A stretch of DNA of 64,000 nt, from the NCBI RefSeq assembly GCF_029946145.1, contig NZ_JAQSDY010000029.1, positions 62,001 to 126,000 of the forward strand, given 5' to 3'. Source of the stretch: Brevundimonas sp. (lineage in GTDB: Bacteria > Pseudomonadota > Alphaproteobacteria > Caulobacterales > Caulobacteraceae). A program made the translations under genes and the position numbers. Shown piece after piece: positions 9,036 through 16,744 of this stretch. The notes beneath the pieces are model-generated. The model saw nothing but the letters and a program-made list of their open reading frames with translations, was not told where the DNA came from and searched no databases. Numbering within the stretch: position 1 is the first letter of the stretch; the number at the start of each line of letters is the position of its first letter.

Positions 9036-9346
9036 GTCAGGTACCGGTCGATCAGGACGAGACGCTCGGTCAGCTGGTAGCGGAGCGACCGCAGGTCCTT
9101 GTCGAGTGTGGTGTCCACGAGGATTGGATCGATCACGAGGCCGGTGAATGGCGCGGTCTTGGAAAGGCGTTTGCGCCGGAGGTGGTTGAGCAGGATGTGC
9201 CAAGCGTTCCAGCCGGCACCGAGCCCACCGTCCGACCGGGCCTTGCTCGGCACAAATGAGAAGCTGAACTTCTCCATCCGAACGTCCTTGAGCACCATCT
9301 GCTCGATGGCCGCGCCGACTGCCAGTTCGATGTCAGCCCTGTTCAT
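9032..9346 (-). CDS. Small hypothetical protein, first gene of barrel/MBL/patatin operon
   Basis: 104 aa from ATG 9346; an upstream in-frame start at 9376 adds a basic MRGRKRRGGR stretch and is less likely. Mixed alpha/beta sequence with no signal peptide and no domain I recognise ('WNAWHILLNHLRRKRLSKTAPFTGLVIDP', then a charged C-terminus). Its stop overlaps the start of the barrel gene by 4 bp, so it is translationally coupled to the operon and probably works with it. Function unknown. Confidence 0.55.
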   Translation of the reverse strand: MNRADIELAVGAAIEQMVLKDVRMEKFSFSFVPSKARSDGGLGAGWNAWHILLNHLRRKRLSKTAPFTGLVIDPILVDTTLDKDLRSLRYQLTERLVLIDRYLT

Positions 9347-9707
9347 ACGCCCCCCGCGCCGCTTCCTGCCCCGCAACCGGAGAGTGGGTAGCCCTTGGAT
9401 CCCATGACCCGGTCTGGGACGTCGCGATGGCCCTCGGACTCCAGGGCCGCCGACACGGCACCGCCGACCGCGTGGGTCCCATCCGACTCTGTGTCATTGA
9501 CGAGGCATTTCGAAGCGGGGCGAGGGGCGGCGCCAAGCGTTTTCGAGCTGAATATTTCGACATGATGGCCCCCGTCTCAAGCGCGAGAGAGCCACAGCCC
9601 CTAGTAGAAATCAAGCTTGGGATAACAGGGACATGTGAATATTGTTAACGTTGTCGGAATGACGGTCCGGAGTCTCGGCAGATCTTGCCAGTCTTCTACC
9701 AACCGCC
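9347..9707. other. Gene-free interval between two operons
   Basis: About 360 bp between the start of the 9346 operon and the end of the CBASS operon. A short plus-strand frame here (9427-9648) has no start signal and no protein-like pattern, so I leave it uncalled. The part near 9600-9660 is locally AT-rich (around 'gaatattgttaacgttg'), so a promoter is possible, but I cannot fix -35/-10 boxes for the 9346 operon. Confidence 0.4.
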
Positions 9708-10745
9708 TCAGGCCGCCTTGCCCAGGAGACTGGCGAGATAGGCTTCGATGCCGAAGGCTTCGGTCTGCGGCGTAAACGGCAGATCGACGTGCATCCCGTC
9801 GCCGTCGAGCGGCGTCAGGCGCATCCCCTGATTGGCCATCAGCTCCACGGCGATGTCGCCGATGGCTTCGAATCCCGTCTGGTCATCCCAGCTGCCGAAA
9901 CCGTCCCAGAGCGTCTCGCAGGCCGCCCTGAGTTTCAGCCACACGGGCTGGAACCAATGGCCATCGAGGGCTTGTTTCGTCCGGGGCAGATCGTCGTCCG
10001 CCAAACCCTGTCCGGCCATATTGCCCAGATGATAGGCGGCGAACTTCATCAGCTGGCCGTAAGCGTCCGAAACCTCCCGCAGGACCTGATCGACATCGGC
10101 GTGCCATCGGTAGGATCGGATGGCGGCGTTTGCCCGGTCTTCGGTGTGGCCGAGGGCGAGCAGGAAGGTGTCCTCGTAGCCGACCGTGGGATCCTGACCG
10201 TAGCAACTGCTCCGTCGCGTTGCGGCGTACTCGTCCCAGCAGGCGAAGATGATGTTCCAGCGCAGGTTTCGCAGGGGGTCGGTATGCCGCGTCCGCAGCT
10301 GGACGCCAGGGAAACAGGTGTCGAAGGCATGGGTGATCTCCACATGTGCGCACTCGTGCGCGATCATGTGGATGGCGAGCTGATAGTGCTCAGAGCTGTC
10401 GTCGAGCACGGCCGACACCAAACCGGCGTTGAAGACCAGGTGGCTCTTCAGGATGCCGTCGCGCAGGACGGACGGCGTCATCGCGATGCCGATCACATCG
10501 CCTTCCGAGGGCGTCAGCACAATGGTGGCGGCGTAGCCCCGGTCGAGCTCGGCGAGGGCCTGAACGTAGTCGCCGGCGATCGTCATGCCGTCGAGCCCCG
10601 ACAGGTCGAAGGTTCGGCTGATGTGGCGCACGAGCCCGCCGACCAGGTGGCCGAGCCGGGAGGATTCCGTCTCGTCCCCATAGGCGCGGATGCAGATTGG
10701 AAACCCCTCGGGCGCGGTGATCGGTGGTTCGGAGAGGTCGGTCAT
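9708..10745 (-). CDS. CBASS-associated zinc metallopeptidase-like protein
   Basis: 345 aa. It carries a zinc peptidase motif HECAHVE at residues 130-136 in '[17 protein letters not shown]', with a likely third ligand Glu in 'CWDEYAATR' (E172). No signal peptide, so cytosolic. Its ATG overlaps the stop of the HNH-SAVED gene by 4 bp, so it is part of the CBASS transcription unit. Standard type II CBASS has a JAB-type peptidase (Cap3) that removes CD-NTase conjugates; this protein is not JAB-like by motif (no EIVGWYH/SxxxxxxxD pattern), but it might play an analogous role. That role is inference; it could instead be an effector protease. Confidence 0.7.
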   Translation of the reverse strand: MTDLSEPPITAPEGFPICIRAYGDETESSRLGHLVGGLVRHISRTFDLSGLDGMTIAGDYVQALAELDRGYAATIVLTPSEGDVIGIAMTPSVLRDGILKSHLVFNAGLVSAVLDDSSEHYQLAIHMIAHECAHVEITHAFDTCFPGVQLRTRHTDPLRNLRWNIIFACWDEYAATRRSSCYGQDPTVGYEDTFLLALGHTEDRANAAIRSYRWHADVDQVLREVSDAYGQLMKFAAYHLGNMAGQGLADDDLPRTKQALDGHWFQPVWLKLRAACETLWDGFGSWDDQTGFEAIGDIAVELMANQGMRLTPLDGDGMHVDLPFTPQTEAFGIEAYLASLLGKAA

Positions 10746-11902
10746 GCCGCTTCCGCTTCCTGTGAGCCGTCCGCGACTCGGCCGATGTCGAACGCGCGGG
10801 CGAAGCCCGAAGCGCCGTTCTGATCGTAGAGGCGCAGGGGCGCATCCGCCTTCGGCATCCAGACCCGTCCGGTCTCGACGGCCAGCGAGGCCGGAAGCGC
10901 TGGAAACACATGGATGACGGTTGATTGTCCGGGCACCGCCTTGATCCGGTTGAACAGCCCGCGAAGAAGGCGGCGATAGTTCGCCTGATCCTCCGGCCGT
11001 CGCAGGATGTCGTTATGGGCGCCGGTCGCGGTAATCGACCAGATGGCGGCGTCGTCGCCCAGGACAGCGCGAATCCGATCGTCATCGACGTCGGCGCTGA
11101 CGGCCAGCTTGAGCGCGACCGGGCCCGCGCCGGCCGCAGGTTCGCCGACGTTCAGAACGAGCATTGGCTGGTCGTCCTGCCAGGCCCAGGTGGCGGGTTC
11201 CCGATGACGCTGGTGGATGGCGGCGGGAACGATGTCGCCGAGCAGGCGTCCGAGTTCGATCAGCAGGGGCTGGGGCGCGAGCGGGAAGACGCTGAGGTGG
11301 CGGATGTCCTGGCGCTCGATCCGGCTGCGGACGGCTGTCTCGAACTGGCGGCCGAGGTTGAGGCGCTGCGTATCCCAGTAGATCGGTTCGTGGTCTCCGA
11401 AGGCGGCCCCCACCAGTTCCAGATCGATCGTTTCGCCGGACGCAGGATGCCGGTGCGGCAGCATGGCGTCGAAGATCTCGCGCGTGGACACCAGGGCCGG
11501 GTTCTCGCCAATCTTCGCCGAGAACCGCACCACATGGGATGCCAGATCCGGCCGGATGGCGACGTTGCGGACGATACGGCGCTCGTGTTCGGCCTTCATC
11601 TCCAGCAACAGGGTCTCGGGGTGATCGTCGGGCGCATCAACGTCGATGCGTTTGTGGTGGCGCGCGCACATCAGCATCAGGTTTTCCAGGCGCTTGGCCA
11701 GCAGGGCCGACCGTACCTTGTCGCCGCGCGGACCGTCCGGGCTGTCCGCCACGATGTGGGCAAGGAAGCCGAAGGTTCCGTCTTCACGGCCAGCGATCAG
11801 GTCGCCGACGAGGTATTCGGAACAGCCCCGATACTGGCAGCATCCGCCCGCGCGGGCCCACAGGGCGTTGGCGACCTTGTTAGGAATAGTGGTCTTCGCC
11901 AT
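10742..11902 (-). CDS. cap5: CBASS effector Cap5: HNH endonuclease-SAVED domain
   Basis: 386 aa. Residues 10-90 form an HNH nuclease: Cys pair and third Cys in '[13 protein letters not shown]', 'FLAHIVADS' with the catalytic His (H49), and '[16 protein letters not shown]' with Asn, Cys and His-His. The rest, from about residue 170, fits a SAVED domain that binds a cyclic oligonucleotide ('[24 protein letters not shown]' and '[20 protein letters not shown]'). Cap5 proteins are activated by the CD-NTase product and degrade DNA non-specifically. The start shares one base with the E2 gene stop, and the gene overlaps the next peptidase by 4 bp. Family assignment is strong. Confidence 0.93.
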   Translation of the reverse strand: MAKTTIPNKVANALWARAGGCCQYRGCSEYLVGDLIAGREDGTFGFLAHIVADSPDGPRGDKVRSALLAKRLENLMLMCARHHKRIDVDAPDDHPETLLLEMKAEHERRIVRNVAIRPDLASHVVRFSAKIGENPALVSTREIFDAMLPHRHPASGETIDLELVGAAFGDHEPIYWDTQRLNLGRQFETAVRSRIERQDIRHLSVFPLAPQPLLIELGRLLGDIVPAAIHQRHREPATWAWQDDQPMLVLNVGEPAAGAGPVALKLAVSADVDDDRIRAVLGDDAAIWSITATGAHNDILRRPEDQANYRRLLRGLFNRIKAVPGQSTVIHVFPALPASLAVETGRVWMPKADAPLRLYDQNGASGFARAFDIGRVADGSQEAEAA

Positions 11903-12345
11903 CACGCGGCCTCCACATGCCGACCGCTCGCGGTCCATTGTCCGGTGGCGCGCCAGCCCTCGTATGCGGCCAGCCATTCGATGATCCAGGGGACGGTCGT
12001 TTCCGCCAGACTGTCCGCAGGAGACCAGTCGTCGGCGTCGGGATCGAGCATGCACAGGACAACCGAGCCGTCCTCCCGGTAATAGACATGGGGCAACGCG
12101 CCTTCCGCGTCTCCCGGTCGGCGGCGGAGCGGCGGCGTCAGAACGGTGACCTCCGGCTGCGTGTTGCTTACGTCGGGACGTTCGATGATGAGGGGCGCCC
12201 GGTAGACAATCCGGACCTGGAAGGTCTGGAGCAGGGGCTTCAGCGGGCCCTGCCAGACGGCGCGATCTCCGGCCCTGGCCGCCAGCGCCAGTTGGGGCCA
12301 TAGCCGCGCGAGGTCGGCGATCTGGGTCTCGATGGCGCGGGTCAC
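11902..12345 (-). CDS. CBASS E2-like ubiquitin-conjugation protein (type II-short)
   Basis: 147 aa from GTG 12345, which overlaps the CD-NTase stop (GTGA). The C-terminal half has the E2-like signature: '[19 protein letters not shown]' with the presumed catalytic Cys98, then '[33 protein letters not shown]' split by the conserved Trp and Glu positions. No E1 or JAB domain is fused, so this is the E2-only form that defines type II-short CBASS. Such E2 proteins conjugate the CD-NTase through its C-terminus and raise its activity. In this locus the CD-NTase ends in ...GERHPS, not the usual small Gly/Ala end, so processing may be needed. Confidence 0.88.
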   Translation of the reverse strand: MTRAIETQIADLARLWPQLALAARAGDRAVWQGPLKPLLQTFQVRIVYRAPLIIERPDVSNTQPEVTVLTPPLRRRPGDAEGALPHVYYREDGSVVLCMLDPDADDWSPADSLAETTVPWIIEWLAAYEGWRATGQWTASGRHVEAA

Positions 12346-13589
12346 GACGGGTGGCGCTCCCCCATGTTGGTGTGAGCCACGGCGCGGACCGGCGACAGGC
12401 CGGCGGCGACGCCGACGAGCGCGGGGGCCGCCGGCGTGAATAGGCCGCCGCCGGGGGTGTAGCCGTGCTGCCGGCTCTTCACTTGGCGACCGAGACGCTC
12501 GTTGAAGGCGACGACCGACCGGGTGACGACACGCTCGCCGAACTGTTTGCGCAGCCATGCCTGAAGGTCTTCGAGTTCCACGTTGCGCCGGGCGGCTTCG
12601 AGCCCGTCGGCCAGGGCGTTGAGCAGGCCGGCATAGGTCCGCTGTTGGGCGTGTGTCTCGGGCCAGCGGTCCGTGAATTTCTCAAGCCCGAACACGGGAT
12701 TGGGGACCGCGATCAGGCGCTGGGCCCGGTCCGCCTCCTCGATTGCCCGGGCCGTCCAGCGGGCCTGACGGATCAGCATGTCGGCCAAGCCGAGTCCCGG
12801 AACGGCCGCCTTGCCCGCGTGGCAGGAGATGACGACCGAAGGCGGGATCCGGCCATCGGCGTCCGAGTAGGCGATGTTGCGGTGGCGCTTGAGGAGTTGC
12901 TGCGCCACCGTCGCCACATTCTTGATGACTAGGGGGGTCTGGGGCGGGACCTCGTCTACATCCGCGGCGGCGAAGGCGATGCCGGCGTCCTCGTAAAGCC
13001 GGCTGTTCATGGCGAGGGCGAAGCGGTCTTCGGTCGGCGTGCGGTCGCGGTACCAGTCGATGAAGCCCCAAGCGTTCATGAGGACATAGCGGCCGGCGTC
13101 GGCGCTGTCTGACTTGTGGTGCACGATCTCGCTCACCTTCTCGGCCGGCGCCGCGCGCCGGGAGGGGGTGATGTCGAGATGCATGCCGTCGGCGTAGTAG
13201 AGCGTCATGCAGCGGGTCTGGCGCTTAATGCGAATCTGCGGATAGTCGGCGAGCGCCGCTTCCAGCAGGTCCATCAGCTGGGCGGCGGTCTCGCCGGCCC
13301 CGTCGATCTCGCAGATGATGTCGATGTCGTACTCGTCGTCGGTGCCGCGCGTGGAGATGGTGGCGTCGATCGCCATAGATCCTTGCGGATAGAAGGCCCG
13401 CACCCGTCCATGAAGCGGACTGCCCGGACGTTCGATGAAGGCGCGTACAGACGCGTAGCGGTCGCCGGCCTTGGCGTGGAGCCCGGGCGGCAGCTGGATG
13501 CTGATGGCGATCTCGGCCAGCAGGGCGTCGAGCGGATCGGCGAAGGGATCGGCGGTGCGGAAATCCCGGTAGGGGGTCGGAGCAGACAT
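12342..13589 (-). CDS. CD-NTase (cGAS/DncV-like nucleotidyltransferase) of CBASS
   Basis: 415 aa from ATG 13589 (the codon before it is TTG). The nucleotidyltransferase core is intact: '[10 protein letters not shown]' at residues 70-79, the metal-binding pair in 'DEYDIDII' (D88 and D90) and the third acid in '[10 protein letters not shown]' (D139). The protein should make a cyclic di- or trinucleotide on phage infection, read by the SAVED domain of the downstream Cap5. Weak Shine-Dalgarno; 54 bp separate it from the DUF2188 gene. The following E2 gene starts inside its stop codon. CD-NTase clade and product cannot be told by eye. Confidence 0.93.
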   Translation of the reverse strand: MSAPTPYRDFRTADPFADPLDALLAEIAISIQLPPGLHAKAGDRYASVRAFIERPGSPLHGRVRAFYPQGSMAIDATISTRGTDDEYDIDIICEIDGAGETAAQLMDLLEAALADYPQIRIKRQTRCMTLYYADGMHLDITPSRRAAPAEKVSEIVHHKSDSADAGRYVLMNAWGFIDWYRDRTPTEDRFALAMNSRLYEDAGIAFAAADVDEVPPQTPLVIKNVATVAQQLLKRHRNIAYSDADGRIPPSVVISCHAGKAAVPGLGLADMLIRQARWTARAIEEADRAQRLIAVPNPVFGLEKFTDRWPETHAQQRTYAGLLNALADGLEAARRNVELEDLQAWLRKQFGERVVTRSVVAFNERLGRQVKSRQHGYTPGGGLFTPAAPALVGVAAGLSPVRAVAHTNMGERHPS

Positions 13590-13643
13590 CAAGAGCGCGG
13601 TCTTTCGGAGGAGGGAACGCCGCCCTGCGGCGTCCGGGTTGAA

Positions 13644-13865
13644 TCAGCCCTTCGGGGGGAAGGGATCGGAGCCGTAGGAGTTGGCGTCGCGGATGCGACC
13701 GTCGGGACGGTGGATGATGACTTCACCGCGTTCACGGACGGCGGTGGACCGGGCGGCGGCTTCAGCCTGCGCCTGGGTGGAATGCACCGAACCGACGCGG
13801 GAGGCGCCTTCGCGGCGCGCCGCCCATTCCGATCCATGCGGGACGACGTGGATGCGTTTCGACAT
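13644..13865 (-). CDS. DUF2188 protein upstream of CBASS operon
   Basis: 73 aa. Whole length fits DUF2188: 'IHVVPHGSEWAARREGASR', alternating segment with 'STQAQAEAAARS', 'GEVIIHRPDGRIRDANSYG' and the terminal 'DPFPPKG'. DUF2188 proteins are small and widespread in accessory DNA, function unknown. It is the first gene after the minus-strand promoter, on the same strand and 54 bp before the CD-NTase, so it is probably co-transcribed with CBASS. No evidence that it is part of the defence mechanism. Confidence 0.8.
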   Translation of the reverse strand: MSKRIHVVPHGSEWAARREGASRVGSVHSTQAQAEAAARSTAVRERGEVIIHRPDGRIRDANSYGSDPFPPKG

Positions 13866-13911
13866 TTTCGGCTCCTCAAGACGACTCGGGCCTATCCCTC
13901 ACCGGTGGAAT

Positions 13912-13941
13912 GATTAACGCTGAGAACGGCGGTGCTGTCAA
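13912..13941 (-). promoter_or_regulatory. Candidate promoter of DUF2188-CBASS operon
   Basis: On the minus strand, TTGACA (13936-13941) is followed after 18 bp by TTAATC (13912-13917), a good sigma-70-like pair. The DUF2188 start lies about 47 bp downstream. It sits in a short intergenic region shared with the divergent XRE regulator gene and lies next to a perfect palindrome. Confidence 0.55.
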
Positions 13942-13966
13942 ATAAGCACATCCTTATGTTTATGAC

Positions 13967-13982
13967 ACGCACATTTGTGCGT
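13967..13982. promoter_or_regulatory. Palindromic operator between CBASS and the XRE/ImmA operon
   Basis: ACGCACATTTGTGCGT: perfect 7-bp inverted arms around TT. A TTGACA box for the plus strand starts 5 bp further on (13987-13992). The position between two divergent promoters and the adjacent XRE gene make it the likely binding site of that repressor. Confidence 0.65.
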
Positions 13983-14023
13983 AGCATTGACAGAGGATCG
14001 CGGCGCAACGCAAACATACGTGC

Positions 14024-14380
14024 ATGTCGGATGATGAAATCTACAAAGCGTTCGGGCGCTCGGTCGCCGCGCGGCGCCGGGAATTGGATTTGACCCAGGC
14101 CAAGCTGGCTGCGCGGGTGGGGATGTCACGCGCCTCGATCGCCAACATCGAGAGCGGCCGGCAGAACGTCCTGCTGCACCACGTCTACAGCCTCGCGTCG
14201 GCGCTTGCCGTGGCCAAGCTATCCGACATCCTGCCCGCCCCGGTGCGGCCTGTCCGTCACGAGGACCTTGAAGTGATCCGGTGGGATGAGACGGTCGCGG
14301 TCACCTCCCAGACGCGCGCCCAGATCACCGACATGATCGCAAGCGCTATGGGACAACGCGGCCTGAAGGTCGGGCCGTGA
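14024..14380 (+). CDS. XRE-family repressor, CapH-like
   Basis: 118 aa. Residues 8-62 form a Cro/CI helix-turn-helix ('VAARRRELDLTQAKLAARVGMSRASIANIESGRQN'). The C-terminal 50 residues have no clear domain and could mediate oligomerisation. It stands divergent to the CBASS operon and overlaps the next gene, an ImmA-like peptidase, by GTGA. A regulator of this kind plus a metallopeptidase matches the CapH/CapP control pair of some CBASS loci, in which CapH represses CBASS until CapP cleaves it. Equally it could be the ImmR-type repressor of the mobile element. Confidence 0.8.
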   Translation: MSDDEIYKAFGRSVAARRRELDLTQAKLAARVGMSRASIANIESGRQNVLLHHVYSLASALAVAKLSDILPAPVRPVRHEDLEVIRWDETVAVTSQTRAQITDMIASAMGQRGLKVGP

Positions 14381-14898
14381 CCGTGACCGTCGAGCAGGCC
14401 CGTCAGAAGGCGCGCGCGATCCTTGACGACTTCGGGGTCAAGACCGCGCCCGTGCCGGTCGAGCGGATCATCAAGGCGCGCAACATCGCGCTCCAGTACG
14501 CGCCGCTGGACGAGGCGCTTTCCGGCATGGCCTACATCAAGGACGGGGTAGGCATCATCGGGGTGAACGCCCTGCATCATCCCAACCGCCAGCGCTTCTC
14601 GGCGGCGCACGAGCTGGCGCATCACGAACTTCACGCCGACATCATCGAGAAGGCCGTTCACGTGGACAGCGGCCTGCGGGTGCTGTTCCGGGACGAATTG
14701 TCCGCACAGGGCACGGACGACCTCGAGGTCCAGGCGAACGCCTTTGCCGCCGAACTGCTGATGCCGCGCGAACTCCTGATTGCAGCGCTCGACGGCGGAG
14801 GGATCGATATGGATGACGACGCCGCCGTCGAGGCCCTCGCCCGCAAGTTCCGGGTTAGCGCCTCGGCGATGCGGTATCGCTTGGCCAGCGGCCTCTAG
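14377..14898 (+). CDS. ImmA/IrrE-family metallopeptidase, CapP-like
   Basis: 173 aa from GTG 14377. Zinc motif HELAH at residues 78-82 in 'FSAAHELAHHELH', third ligand in 'LEVQANAFAAELLMP' (E117), all standard for the ImmA/IrrE family. These cytosolic peptidases cleave a partner XRE repressor. CapP of CBASS is reported to respond to single-stranded DNA. No cysteine is present anywhere in this protein, so a cysteine-switch form of inhibition cannot operate here. Coupled to the XRE gene and followed 13 bp later by an exonuclease I gene. Confidence 0.87.
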   Translation: MTVTVEQARQKARAILDDFGVKTAPVPVERIIKARNIALQYAPLDEALSGMAYIKDGVGIIGVNALHHPNRQRFSAAHELAHHELHADIIEKAVHVDSGLRVLFRDELSAQGTDDLEVQANAFAAELLMPRELLIAALDGGGIDMDDDAAVEALARKFRVSASAMRYRLASGL

Positions 14899-14911
14899 AC
14901 CGGAGTCTGCG

Positions 14912-16342
14912 GTGAGCTTCGTCTTCTTCGATACCGAGACGACGGGCCTCCACAAGGGATTCGACCAGATCGTTCATTTCGCGGCGATCCGGACCGATAA
15001 CGATCTGAACGAAATCGATCGCTTCGAGGCGCGATGCCGGCTGATGGCGCACATCGTTCCCCATCCCGCGGCCGTGACCACCAATGGCCTTCCGATATCG
15101 CGGCTGACCGACGCCGGCCTGCCGACCCACTACGAGATGATGCGTCAGGTCCGCGCGAAGCTCCTGGACTGGACGCCCTCGATCGTCGTGGGCTTCAACT
15201 CGATCCGGTTCGACGAAGAGATGATCCGCCACGCGCTCTTCCAGACTCTCCACGATCCCTATCTGACCAGCCGGAACAACAACTGCCGGGGCGACGCGCT
15301 CGGCCTGGTCATGGCGGCGGTCGCCGATACGCCGGGCTGTCTCATCGTTCCTCTCGGTTCGGAAGGCCGCCCGACGTTCCGCCTCGAGGCGTTGGCGGCA
15401 GCGAACGGTCTCGACCACGCGATGGCGCACGATGCGATGGCCGATGTCGGCGCGACGCTGGCTCTATGCCGCATGGTGAAGGACGGCGCGCCGGATGTCT
15501 GGCAGCGCTTTGTGCGTTTCTCGAACAAGGCGGCCGTCGCCCAGTTCGTCGCCTCCGAGGATGGGTTCCTGCTGACCGAGTTCTACGGCAACGAGCCCTA
15601 CCCGTCGCCCGTGGTCTTGGTCGGCGCGAACCCTGAGCAGGCCGCCAATGGCAGGCTCTGTCTCCGCCTCGATATTGACATCGAGGGGCTTGTCGCCCTG
15701 TCCGATGAGGCCTTGAAAGAGGCGCTCGCGGAGAAGGCTGGACCCGTCCGTCAGCTCCGCACGAATGCAGGGCCGGTGCTGACGCCGCTCTATGACGTGC
15801 CGGACGCCCTGCTCAACGGGCGCACGGTAGACGACTTTGAGGCCGTCGCCCGTCGGGTGAAGGACGACGCCGCCCTTTGCGCCCGGATCGTTGCCGCCTG
15901 GGCGGCCGGGCGGACCCCTTACGAACGATCCCCTCATCCAGAGCGTCGCACGCATGACGGCTTCCCGGGGCCGGCCGACGAACTCCGGCGTGACGACTTC
16001 CATGAAGCGGGGTGGGCTGAGGCTGTCAGGATCGTCGAGCATTTTGACGACGACCGGCTGCGCGCGTTTGGCCTGCGGCTGATCTATCTCGGGAACCGCG
16101 CCATTCTTCCGGCGGCGCTTGCCGCCGAGGCGGAGCGTGCGCTGACGGATCGTCTGATAGGGGACGAATCCGGCGGGCTGACACTGACCGCCGCGCTGGC
16201 CGAGACGGACAGATTGCTTCCCTCGGTGGGGGAGGGCCGCGATCGCGAGCTTCTGGACGGCTACAGAATCTGGCTTGTCGACCGGATTGAGCGGGTCATG
16301 ACCTTCCGGGCGAAGCGGTTCGCCACCCCGACGCCGGCTTGA
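14912..16342 (+). CDS. sbcB: Exodeoxyribonuclease I-like 3'-5' ssDNA exonuclease
   Basis: 476 aa from GTG 14912, close to the length of E. coli ExoI (about 475). The DnaQ-like DEDDh domain has ExoI as 'FFDTETTG' (D7, E9), 'VVGFNSIRFDEEMIRHALF', and 'AHDAMADVGATLAL' with the catalytic His and last Asp. The C-terminal region keeps ExoI-specific stretches: 'HDGFPGPADELRRDDFHEAGW' broken by 'FDDDRLRAFGLRLIYLGNR'. ExoI degrades ssDNA from 3' ends. Here it is on a mobile block directly after an XRE-peptidase pair; a chromosomal repair role seems less likely than a regulatory or defence-linked one, but that is inference. Confidence 0.88.
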   Translation: MSFVFFDTETTGLHKGFDQIVHFAAIRTDNDLNEIDRFEARCRLMAHIVPHPAAVTTNGLPISRLTDAGLPTHYEMMRQVRAKLLDWTPSIVVGFNSIRFDEEMIRHALFQTLHDPYLTSRNNNCRGDALGLVMAAVADTPGCLIVPLGSEGRPTFRLEALAAANGLDHAMAHDAMADVGATLALCRMVKDGAPDVWQRFVRFSNKAAVAQFVASEDGFLLTEFYGNEPYPSPVVLVGANPEQAANGRLCLRLDIDIEGLVALSDEALKEALAEKAGPVRQLRTNAGPVLTPLYDVPDALLNGRTVDDFEAVARRVKDDAALCARIVAAWAAGRTPYERSPHPERRTHDGFPGPADELRRDDFHEAGWAEAVRIVEHFDDDRLRAFGLRLIYLGNRAILPAALAAEAERALTDRLIGDESGGLTLTAALAETDRLLPSVGEGRDRELLDGYRIWLVDRIERVMTFRAKRFATPTPA

Positions 16343-16355
16343 TGCCCAAATTGAT

Positions 16356-16425
16356 TGTTAGCGTTCGATGACAATATGACCTGTAATCGTACGGTGACAT
16401 CTCGCATTGTCGTCGAACGCTAACA
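16356..16425. promoter_or_regulatory. Long inverted-repeat operator upstream of hipBA
   Basis: Arms at 16356-16375 and 16406-16425 (20 bp each, one mismatch, outer sequence TGTTAGCGTTCGA / TCGAACGCTAACA) are separated by 30 bp. Position just before hipB and the HipB habit of binding paired palindromes suggest autoregulation of this toxin-antitoxin module. Confidence 0.7.
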
Positions 16426-16434
16426 GTGATAAAT

Positions 16435-16450
16435 GTCAGCGTATGCTGAC
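16435..16450. promoter_or_regulatory. Short palindrome in hipB leader
   Basis: GTCAGC-GTAT-GCTGAC: perfect 6-bp arms with a 4-nt loop, placed between the long inverted repeat and the preferred hipB start. It could be a third operator or an mRNA hairpin in the leader. Confidence 0.4.
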
Positions 16451-16462
16451 GCGGTGGCCACG

Positions 16463-16744
16463 ATGATCGTTCGTTCGTCCAAGGATCTGGGGGCGGCCGT
16501 CAAGGCGCGCCGGAAGGTGCTGGCGCTGGACCAGGGCTCGCTCGCGGCCAAGGTCGGCGTGAGCCGTCAGTGGATCGGCGCGCTCGAGCAGGGCAAGCCG
16601 GGAGCCGAGTTGGCGCTGGTTCTGAGGACCCTGCGCGCCCTGGACATGCCGCTGTCGATCGGGGACCCGCTCGTGGCCCGCGAGGGTGACGGCGACTCGG
16701 TGGACATCGACGCGATCGTGGCGAGGGCCCGCCAAGGTGGCTGA
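16463..16744 (+). CDS. hipB: HipB-like XRE antitoxin
   Basis: 93 aa from ATG 16463, preferred because GGTGG lies 5 bp upstream; ATG 16433 is also in frame but overlaps the short palindrome. Helix-turn-helix: 'LGAAVKARRKVLALDQGSLAAKVGVSRQWIGALEQGKPGAELALVLRTLRALDM', typical HipB length and layout. It should bind the upstream inverted repeats and neutralise HipA. HipA starts at GTG 16737 inside its last codons (8-bp overlap). Confidence 0.87.
   Translation: MIVRSSKDLGAAVKARRKVLALDQGSLAAKVGVSRQWIGALEQGKPGAELALVLRTLRALDMPLSIGDPLVAREGDGDSVDIDAIVARARQGG

Noticed and set aside
9427..9648. 73-aa plus-strand ORF between operons
   Set aside because: No ribosome site, no family pattern, short.
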